Shown here piece by piece: positions 1 through 4,998 of a stretch of DNA of 6,548 bases (position 1 is its first letter; each line of letters begins with the position of its first letter). This stretch comes from CAYJOG01 sp964371695 [NCBI: uncultured bacterium]. Lineage in GTDB: Bacteria > CAYJOG01. A program made the position numbers and the translations under genes. The stretch is from positions 1 through 6,548 of the forward strand of contig CAYJOG010000173.1 of the NCBI GenBank assembly GCA_964371695.1, given 5' to 3'. Below the pieces are notes generated by a model. That model worked only from the letters and a program-made list of their open reading frames with translations. It was not told where the DNA came from and made no database searches.

Positions 1-51
1 CCGCTGGCCACCGCCGCCTATCTCTGGTACACCAACCAAACCACCGACTAA
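1..51 (+). pseudogene. Upstream coding fragment ending at an in-frame TAA; probable N-terminal part of the following gene
   Basis: Frame 1 is open from the window edge and reads PLATAAYLWYTNQTTD before TAA at 49-51. Nearly every codon ends in G or C, as in the downstream gene, whereas the other two forward frames give proline- or histidine-rich nonsense. The peptide resembles the first strand of a bacterial Ig-like domain (the 'A-x-L-W-Y' strand). The rest of that domain (W-T-K-V-T-M, then I-R-Y-Y-V-Q-V-V-D-G-R-G-N) follows in the same frame just after the stop. This suggests one gene broken by a stop rather than two genes. The cause could be a true nonsense mutation, a base error in the assembly, or stop readthrough. 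It could also be the genuine 3' end of a separate gene, but the mid-domain position argues against that. Confidence 0.55.
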
Positions 52-54
52 CTT

Positions 55-3000
55 TTGGCCAACTGGACAAAAGTCACCATGACCAAGGTGAACACGCCCG
101 TGGATGAATCGGGTTGTGACCACGAAGGGGCCATCACCGAATTCTCCGGCCAGATTCCCTCCTCCGTCTTTGGCACGGCAGACCATTTCATCCGTTATTA
201 CGTGCAGGTGGTGGATGGCCGGGGCAACATGGCCAGCCAGACACCCGACGCCGAAGCCACCAACATCGCGGTGGGCACCACCGATTTGCAGACCAACCCG
301 TCTCAGGCGGCCAAGGCCCCCGTGGGCAGTCTGCTGGTGACCGACCCCAGCGGCGACACCAAAGGCAACGTGGGCCAGGGCATCAGCAAGCCGGTGGTGG
401 ATTTGTTGGGCATCAACGTGGCGGCGGGCGCCGAAACGGTGATGATGAACATCAAGATCGGCGGCGGTCCCCCCAGTCAGCCCGACGGCGCGGAGATCGA
501 AGGCTTCATCGGCGCGCTCATCAACGGCGACGCAGTGGACTCCGACCCCAACGACGCGCTTTATCCCGATGGCACCTTTGAGTTGTCCACTGCTTTTCAA
601 GAGGTGTTGCCCGACTTGGTGCATGCGGTGTGGGACGGCAAATGCCTCACCAACGTGGCTCTCACCGGCGGCAGCACCGACGAGTTGCTGAACTGCGACC
701 TTTATGCGGGCGGTGCGGGCACCGGCATGCAAGAGGTGGACGGTGTGGGGTATGTGAACTGGCTGCTGAAACACAGCGCCGATGGCGTGAGCCTGTTTGG
801 CGCGAACAAAAACGTGGAAATCGTGACCGCCACGGGGCAAATCGACATTGGCGCAGCGCCAGGCACCTCCCCATTCTGGATCACCGACTACACGGCGGGT
901 GTGACCTATTACAATGTGCATCAGTCCCGCAAGGTGACGGGAGATATTCCCCCGCCGCCGCCCTGCTCAGCCCTGGCGGTCACCAAGTCTGACGCGGGCG
1001 CCACCAACACCTGCACCGTGGGCTGGAAGAACAACAGCGGCAACCCCAACATGCCCGGGGGCGGGGGTTATTTCCTCTTCCGCAGCACCAAGGCCAACGG
1101 AGGCACCACTTTTGGGGAGCTTTCGGCGCTCAATGCGGCGGCCGTTGTGGCCCATGGGGCCGACGGTGCGGACAGCACCTATCCCGACAGCGGTCTGGCC
1201 AAAGACGGCGCGAAGTATTACTACTGGTGCATGCCCCGTGACAAAGACGGGCGCATGCGTTATCCCGAACCCGGCCCCGCGCCCATCAAGGCCCTGTGTA
1301 CCCACGCCGACTGCGCCAACTTTCCCGGCACCGCGCCGTTTTCTCCGGCCACGTCAGCCATTTCGTGCCAGACCGACGACAGCATCCCTCCCAGCAACCC
1401 CACTGAGTTTTCCGCCAGCACACCCACGGGCGTCACGGAAATCCTGACGGTGCGCTGGAAACCCGGCACGAACGCCAGCGACCCCTCCATGATCAGCGGC
1501 GGGTCTTATCGCATTTACCGCGACGATGTGCTGGTGGGCACCAAACCCTTTGTCGCCAGCGTGGTGGAGTATGAGTTCATCGATCAGAACCTCACCAACA
1601 ACACGGCCTACAACTACAAAATCATTGCCCGCGACGTGGGGGCCAACGACAGCGCGGGCGGCCTCACCGGCACCGGCACACCCACCGACCGCCAGCCTCC
1701 GCCCAAGCCGAAAAACCTCAATGGTCTGAACCAGAGCACCGAGCAGGGGGCCAAGGCCAAGGTCATTTGGGATTACATCAGTGAAGCGGATGAACCGGGC
1801 TTCTCGTCTTATGTCGTCTATCGCTGCAAAACCTCTGGCCTGACCGATGACCTGGGGAACTGTTCGGACGGCTCCGTGCCGCTCCCGGCAGGCACATGGA
1901 CACAGATGACCTGCCCCGGCCTGGACCAGCGGGGCACCGAAACCGCCCCACCCACCTGCACCGACACCACCGTGCTGGTGGATCAAAACTACTGGTATGT
2001 TGTGACGGCAAAAGACAATGCCACGGTGCCCAACGAAAGCACCTTTCCCAGCAGTGCGTTTTCCGCCACGGGTTATCCCTATCGGGCCGTAAAAATCAAG
2101 ACAAAAGTGTTCCCGGACTTCATCGGCCCCGGCAAGGTGCGTGAACTGACTGCAGTGGACACCGAAGAAGGTAAAACCTGCGAAGTGTCCTTCAAAATGC
2201 CCACGGCCAACAAAGATGCCAGCCCGTTTTGCGCCAACGGCGGCACGCAGGACTATTGCACCGCCGGTTTGACCAATGTGGTGGGCAACGAAATTGCCCA
2301 ATATGCCGCCGTGGCGGACAGTGTGCAGCCCGCCGACACGGGGGTGCCCAGTTGTGGCACGAGTTTGAATGTGGGGAATCTGGCGGCGGCGGAGACCATT
2401 CTGAAGTTCAAGTGCAGCGGCCTCACCAACGGCACGCCTTATAAAATTGATGTCTACGGTGAAGATCAGAAACCCACCAAGGGTGATTTCACGGGCACGG
2501 CCGCCAACTGCACACCCACAGACAAACTGGCCCCCGCTGCTCCCACCGAGGCCGAGGGTCTGGCCTTCACCGAAAGCTCGGTGGCTGTGGGCTGGAAGGC
2601 CAGCGCGCCCGAAGCCAATGGTGGCTTTAAGCTGTATGTGTGTGTGGCCAACCCCGGCGCGGCCTGCACCGCCTTCGCCGCTGTGGATGGACTCACGCTT
2701 TCCCCTTGCAGCGGTCTGAACCTGGCCAGCAAGACCTATTGTTTTGAAGACGGCACCACCTTTGGCGCCACCGAGGGCGCGGCCCAGAAGGTGTTCCATT
2801 ACAAGGTCACCGCCTTTGACGCGGCTCTGAACGAGAGCCTTTTGTCGGAGTCAAATGAAGTGCTGGTGGACTTCTCCATTCCCAGCGCCGACGTGCAGAG
2901 TTGTGTGGCCAGTGCCAATGGCGATGCGGGTGACTCGGTGGAATGTTCCTGGACCACCTACAACAACACCAAGGGCGCGGCCAATTTGGTGGTGGCCTAT

Positions 3001-3741
3001 GTGAAATGCGAAAGCACCTCGGCCTGCAACAACGCCAACACCGCCGTGAACTGGAAGGAATCCACCGAAGTGGCGGTGACGGTCAACACCGGCATCATTG
3101 CTGCAGGTGTGATCAAGGACGACGGCTGTTATCAGTTCGCCGTGCTGGGCAAGGTGGACGCTGCCAACAAGTCCAATCCCCTCACGGCCAACCGCCTGAA
3201 CGCCTGCGTGCCCGTGAAAGGCCCTGTTGTGGTGGTTCCCACCTGCACGACGGGCTGTGTAAAACTGAAGGTAGACCTGCTGGCCATTACCAAACCCACC
3301 GGCACTGTGCCGTCGGTGGTGTTCGACCTCATGAAAGAAGATGGCAGCGCCACCTGTCTCAAGGCAGCGGCCACCGCCACCAACGGTGAAACCATGGTGG
3401 AAGTTGACACAGCCCTCTGCCCCTCCACAGGCAATGCCAAAATCGTGATCAAGAACATCCCCGCAGGTTATGCCCGCACCACCGCCAATGAATATGTCTG
3501 CGAAAAGGCTAAAAAGCTTTCAGACATACTGGACAAAACCGATGTCACGGTACTCTGCGAACTGGCCACCGGCAAAGACGGTGGCGACGCCAACGGCGAC
3601 GGCAAAATCAACCTCCAGGATCTGGGTGTGTTGAAGCCGGAATTCGGTAAAACACCTGATAAAGCAGACTTTAACGGGGACGGCAAAGTGGACTTGAAGG
3701 ATCTTGGGGTGATCAAGAAATTTTTCAATCTGAGTATTTAA
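55..3741 (+). CDS. Giant secreted multi-FN3 protein with C-terminal dockerin (N-terminus missing)
   Basis: The 1228-codon frame encodes an extracellular scaffold-like protein with no recognisable catalytic domain. In order: tail of an Ig-like domain (residues 1-75, with RYYVQVVDGRGN); an unassigned beta-rich block (76-297) with a D-P-S-G-D motif; a short polyproline linker (299-303); about six FN3-like modules starting near 299, 443, 547, 687, 823 and 941; a Cys-containing domain (about 1053-1175); and a type-I-like dockerin (1176-1228). I count about 35 cysteines, which fits oxidative folding outside the cytoplasm, yet there is no signal peptide. The TTG at 55 is only the first possible start after the TAA at 49-51. 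It has no ribosome binding site and cuts through a domain, so the true start probably lies upstream of the window. The gene is followed after 41 bases by another dockerin gene, a likely operon partner. The dockerin implies anchoring to a cohesin-bearing protein. The function beyond adhesion or scaffolding is unknown. Confidence 0.85.
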   Translation: MANWTKVTMTKVNTPVDESGCDHEGAITEFSGQIPSSVFGTADHFIRYYVQVVDGRGNMASQTPDAEATNIAVGTTDLQTNPSQAAKAPVGSLLVTDPSGDTKGNVGQGISKPVVDLLGINVAAGAETVMMNIKIGGGPPSQPDGAEIEGFIGALINGDAVDSDPNDALYPDGTFELSTAFQEVLPDLVHAVWDGKCLTNVALTGGSTDELLNCDLYAGGAGTGMQEVDGVGYVNWLLKHSADGVSLFGANKNVEIVTATGQIDIGAAPGTSPFWITDYTAGVTYYNVHQSRKVTGDIPPPPPCSALAVTKSDAGATNTCTVGWKNNSGNPNMPGGGGYFLFRSTKANGGTTFGELSALNAAAVVAHGADGADSTYPDSGLAKDGAKYYYWCMPRDKDGRMRYPEPGPAPIKALCTHADCANFPGTAPFSPATSAISCQTDDSIPPSNPTEFSASTPTGVTEILTVRWKPGTNASDPSMISGGSYRIYRDDVLVGTKPFVASVVEYEFIDQNLTNNTAYNYKIIARDVGANDSAGGLTGTGTPTDRQPPPKPKNLNGLNQSTEQGAKAKVIWDYISEADEPGFSSYVVYRCKTSGLTDDLGNCSDGSVPLPAGTWTQMTCPGLDQRGTETAPPTCTDTTVLVDQNYWYVVTAKDNATVPNESTFPSSAFSATGYPYRAVKIKTKVFPDFIGPGKVRELTAVDTEEGKTCEVSFKMPTANKDASPFCANGGTQDYCTAGLTNVVGNEIAQYAAVADSVQPADTGVPSCGTSLNVGNLAAAETILKFKCSGLTNGTPYKIDVYGEDQKPTKGDFTGTAANCTPTDKLAPAAPTEAEGLAFTESSVAVGWKASAPEANGGFKLYVCVANPGAACTAFAAVDGLTLSPCSGLNLASKTYCFEDGTTFGATEGAAQKVFHYKVTAFDAALNESLLSESNEVLVDFSIPSADVQSCVASANGDAGDSVECSWTTYNNTKGAANLVVAYVKCESTSACNNANTAVNWKESTEVAVTVNTGIIAAGVIKDDGCYQFAVLGKVDAANKSNPLTANRLNACVPVKGPVVVVPTCTTGCVKLKVDLLAITKPTGTVPSVVFDLMKEDGSATCLKAAATATNGETMVEVDTALCPSTGNAKIVIKNIPAGYARTTANEYVCEKAKKLSDILDKTDVTVLCELATGKDGGDANGDGKINLQDLGVLKPEFGKTPDKADFNGDGKVDLKDLGVIKKFFNLSI
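949..3219 (+). repeat. Tandem array of about six divergent FN3-like modules (protein level)
   Basis: Residues about 299-1055 of the large protein repeat a pattern: a proline-rich lead-in (PPPPP, SIPPSNP, RQPPPKPKN, IGPGKV, LAPAAPT, SIPSADV), a central V-x-W strand (VGWK, VRWK, VIWD, VGWK, CSWT), and a late aromatic strand such as YNYKIIARD, YWYVVTAKD, YKIDVYGED or FHYKVTAFD. These are FN3 features. The modules are 100-140 residues, longer than a typical 90-residue FN3, because of Cys-containing loops. They are strongly divergent, with no long DNA-level repeats, so this is not a recent tandem duplication. Module borders are by eye. Confidence 0.7.
3580..3738 (+). other. Dockerin domain, type-I-like, two Ca-binding repeats (C-terminus of the large FN3 protein)
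   Basis: Residues 1176-1228 contain two F-hand loops of the form D-x-N-x-D-G-x-[IV]-[ND]-x-x-D-L. Loop 1 has D1178, N1180, D1182, N1186 and D1189. Loop 2 has D1205, N1207, D1209, D1213 and D1216. Each loop is followed by a helix (LGVLKPEF and LGVIKKFF). Both loops keep every expected calcium ligand, and the 27-residue spacing is normal for the family. Dockerins bind cohesin domains on scaffold or cell-surface proteins. The positions that usually set specificity (10 and 11 of each loop) are L-Q and L-K. Confidence 0.92.
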
Positions 3742-3769
3742 GAAGCCAAAGTGGGTAAACTCGTTAAAC

Positions 3770-3776
3770 AGGGGAA
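3770..3776 (+). promoter_or_regulatory. Ribosome binding site of the second dockerin gene
   Basis: AGGGGAA lies about seven bases before the ATG at 3783, inside the 41-base gap after the large FN3 gene. It fixes the start of the second gene. No terminator or convincing promoter is seen in the gap, which supports co-transcription with the upstream gene. Confidence 0.75.
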
Positions 3777-3782
3777 AACAAC

Positions 3783-4841
3783 ATGACCCAAAAAACCAAT
3801 TATTTGACCCGCCGTCTTGCCTTTTGGGGGTGCGGCGCACTGGCTGGGGGGGCTTTTATGGCCCTGCTGGCTGGCCCCGTCAATGCGGCCACCAATGTGC
3901 CGGTGAACTGGTCGGTGGACATGAGCTTTTTCTTCAACAACGAAGCCGCACCGGGTCAGGTGAGTCAGGATCCCCTGGCGCTCACTCTGGGGGCCTCCAC
4001 CAGCAGTGGCACCACCAAGTTGAAACCCCCTCTTCCGCCCGGTCTGGCGAAAACCAACAACGCGGGTTATCCGCTGATTGACGCCTATGTCACCGAGGCC
4101 GGAAACCGCGTGTTCAACAAAACCGGCCAGAGTGATGTGGAAGGCCGCAGCGCCTACACCGTCAAGGTCACCGCCGAGCAGGCGGGGGCCGATGTTTCGC
4201 TCACCATTGATTGCAGCACGCTTGACCCCGCCATCACCCTCAATCTGGTGCATGGCCGCACGCTGAAGCGCCAAAAGGTCACCAAAAGCCTTTGCACTGG
4301 CCCCAACACCACCATGACCCTCACCGATTTTTTTGAGGTGCTTGACCCGGCCATTGCCGAGGAAGTGTTTGTGGTGGCAGCGCCCGACGGCGGTGGTTTT
4401 GTGGCCAAAAACGCTCAGGGAACCGTGATTGGTGCATTGACGACTGATAATTTGGGGGGCAGTTTTGATGGGGTGTCGCTCACCATCGGGGGGCAGACAG
4501 TCAACGTCGGCGTTGATGGCACATTCTCTGCCGGGGCCGTGGCCGGATTGCAGGAAGTGGTGATTTCTCGCAAGGGCCACCTGCGCCGCCGCCTGAACCT
4601 GAACGTAGATGGCGGCCAACCCCTGGCCATTCCCAAACTGGCGGGTGGTGACGCCAACAGCGACAACAAAATTGACCTGAAAGACCTGGGTGTGCTCAAG
4701 CAGCAGTTCAATGGGGACAACGCCTGCTACGCAGACCTGCAAAGCACGGCAAGTTGTGGTGATGCCAATGGCGACGGCAAGGTTGACCTGAAAGACCTGG
4801 GCGTGCTGAAGCAGAACTACAATCTCAATGGCGATGCCTGA
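3783..4841 (+). CDS. Secreted dockerin protein with carboxypeptidase-regulatory-like domain
   Basis: The 352-residue product begins with a Sec-type signal peptide: basic N-region K4, R10, R11, a hydrophobic core, and likely cleavage after V-N-A at residue 35. The R10-R11 pair in T-R-R-L-A-F only partly fits a Tat motif. Residues 36-208 form a domain I do not recognise, with C144 and C171 able to form a disulfide. Residues about 209-287 resemble the carboxypeptidase-regulatory-like beta sandwich that often precedes dockerins: V-x-V-D-G-T-F, then G-L-Q-E-V-V-I, then K-G-H-L, then L-x-I-P-K-L. Residues 288-352 are a dockerin. No catalytic motif is visible. The gene follows the large FN3-dockerin gene by 41 bases with a good ribosome binding site and is followed by an intrinsic terminator, so it is probably the last gene of that operon. 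Likely role: a small accessory component docked to a cohesin. The substrate or partner is unknown. Confidence 0.9.
   Translation: MTQKTNYLTRRLAFWGCGALAGGAFMALLAGPVNAATNVPVNWSVDMSFFFNNEAAPGQVSQDPLALTLGASTSSGTTKLKPPLPPGLAKTNNAGYPLIDAYVTEAGNRVFNKTGQSDVEGRSAYTVKVTAEQAGADVSLTIDCSTLDPAITLNLVHGRTLKRQKVTKSLCTGPNTTMTLTDFFEVLDPAIAEEVFVVAAPDGGGFVAKNAQGTVIGALTTDNLGGSFDGVSLTIGGQTVNVGVDGTFSAGAVAGLQEVVISRKGHLRRRLNLNVDGGQPLAIPKLAGGDANSDNKIDLKDLGVLKQQFNGDNACYADLQSTASCGDANGDGKVDLKDLGVLKQNYNLNGDA
4644..4838 (+). other. Dockerin domain with a Cys-bearing insert between its two repeats
   Basis: Residues 288-352 hold two calcium loops: D290, N292, D294, D298, D301 and D327, N329, D331, D335, D338. Each is followed by DLGVLKQ-type helices. 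The loops are 37 residues apart, ten more than in the neighbouring gene's dockerin. The extra linker carries C315 and C325, which could close a small disulfide loop. Position 6 of the first loop is N instead of the usual G, which dockerins tolerate. Confidence 0.9.
4674..4814 (+). repeat. Internal direct repeat encoding the dockerin loop-helix segment
   Basis: The 30 bases at 4674-4703 and those at 4785-4814 are identical at 28 positions. Both encode DLKDLGVLKQ. The copies are 111 bases (37 codons) apart. The equivalent stretch in the upstream gene (from 3691) matches less well, with about 6 differences in 27. The DNA-level similarity suggests recent duplication, conversion between the two halves, or strong codon and protein constraint. 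Confidence 0.85.
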
Positions 4842-4864
4842 TCTGCCGCTTCATTAAAAAAACC

Positions 4865-4894
4865 AAGCGGGGCCTTGTGCCCCGCTTTTTTATT
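4865..4894 (+). terminator. Rho-independent terminator after the dockerin operon
   Basis: A perfect 9-bp stem pairs AAGCGGGGC (4865-4873) with GCCCCGCTT (4879-4887) around the 5-base loop CTTGT. A T-run (4886-4891) and ATT follow. It begins 24 bases after the TGA at 4839-4841. A run of seven A at 4856-4862 lies two bases before the stem, so the minus-strand transcript would also have a U-run, and the element may work in both directions. Confidence 0.9.
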
Positions 4895-4944
4895 GCCAGT
4901 CCACTCAAAGCGATTCGCAGCTTTTCAAGATAAAAAAAATTGCA

Positions 4945-4964
4945 AAGTTTGGGCTCTCAAACTT
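4945..4964. repeat. 7-bp inverted repeat in the 5' region of the third gene
   Basis: AAGTTTG (4945-4951) and CAAACTT (4958-4964) are perfect inverted copies around the 6-base spacer GGCTCT. No T-run follows, so it is not a terminator. It ends 34 bases before the ATG. It could be an operator or a small hairpin in the leader, or chance in AT-rich DNA. Confidence 0.4.
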
Positions 4965-4987
4965 GATTTCAGCAAACACCTGCGTAT

Positions 4988-4991
4988 AGGA
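4988..4991 (+). promoter_or_regulatory. Ribosome binding site of the third gene
   Basis: AGGA ends seven bases before the ATG at 4999. It decides between two close ATGs: the one at 4991 overlaps the AGGA and hits a stop after 27 codons, while the one at 4999 opens a signal peptide and a long frame. Confidence 0.65.
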
Positions 4992-4998
4992 TGACAAC

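Larger units (their letters stand above)
4895..4998 (+). promoter_or_regulatory. Intergenic region upstream of the third gene; promoter expected but not pinned down
   Basis: This stretch separates the terminator from the next start codon and must contain the third gene's promoter if that gene is transcribed independently. It is much more AT-rich than the genes and has a run of eight A at 4932-4939. No pair of good -35 and -10 hexamers is seen. TTGATT (4963-4968) with TATAGG (4985-4990) has a 16-base spacer, but the second hexamer lacks the final T and overlaps the ribosome binding site, so it is doubtful. Confidence 0.4.

Noticed and set aside
79-81. ATG as an alternative start for the large FN3 protein
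   Set aside because: It has no convincing ribosome binding site, no signal peptide follows, and it starts inside a domain.
1354-2799. 481-codon minus-strand open frame
   Set aside because: It lies wholly antisense to the FN3 array. Its translation is G-, A-, R- and H-rich with no domain pattern. High third-position GC on the plus strand removes stops from the complementary frame.
3586-3717. EF-hand (calmodulin-like) pair
   Set aside because: The G-D-x-N-x-D-G-x-[IV]-x-L-x-D-L spacing with only the F-helix after each loop is dockerin, not a full helix-loop-helix EF-hand.
3792-3815. Twin-arginine (Tat) signal in the small dockerin protein
   Set aside because: T-R-R-L-A-F only partly matches the Tat consensus, and the hydrophobic core is typical of Sec. 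Kept only as a remote alternative.
3825-3833. Lipobox at C17 of the small dockerin protein
   Set aside because: The residues before the cysteine (F-W-G) do not fit the L-[AS]-[GA]-C lipobox, and the hydrophobic segment continues after it.
3738-4742. 334-codon minus-strand open frame
   Set aside because: Antisense to the signal peptide-dockerin gene, which has clear family motifs. No ribosome binding site or recognisable motif on the minus strand.
4963-4990. TTGATT / TATAGG as a sigma-70 promoter
   Set aside because: The -10 hexamer lacks the key final T and overlaps the ribosome binding site, so the transcript would start almost at the ATG.
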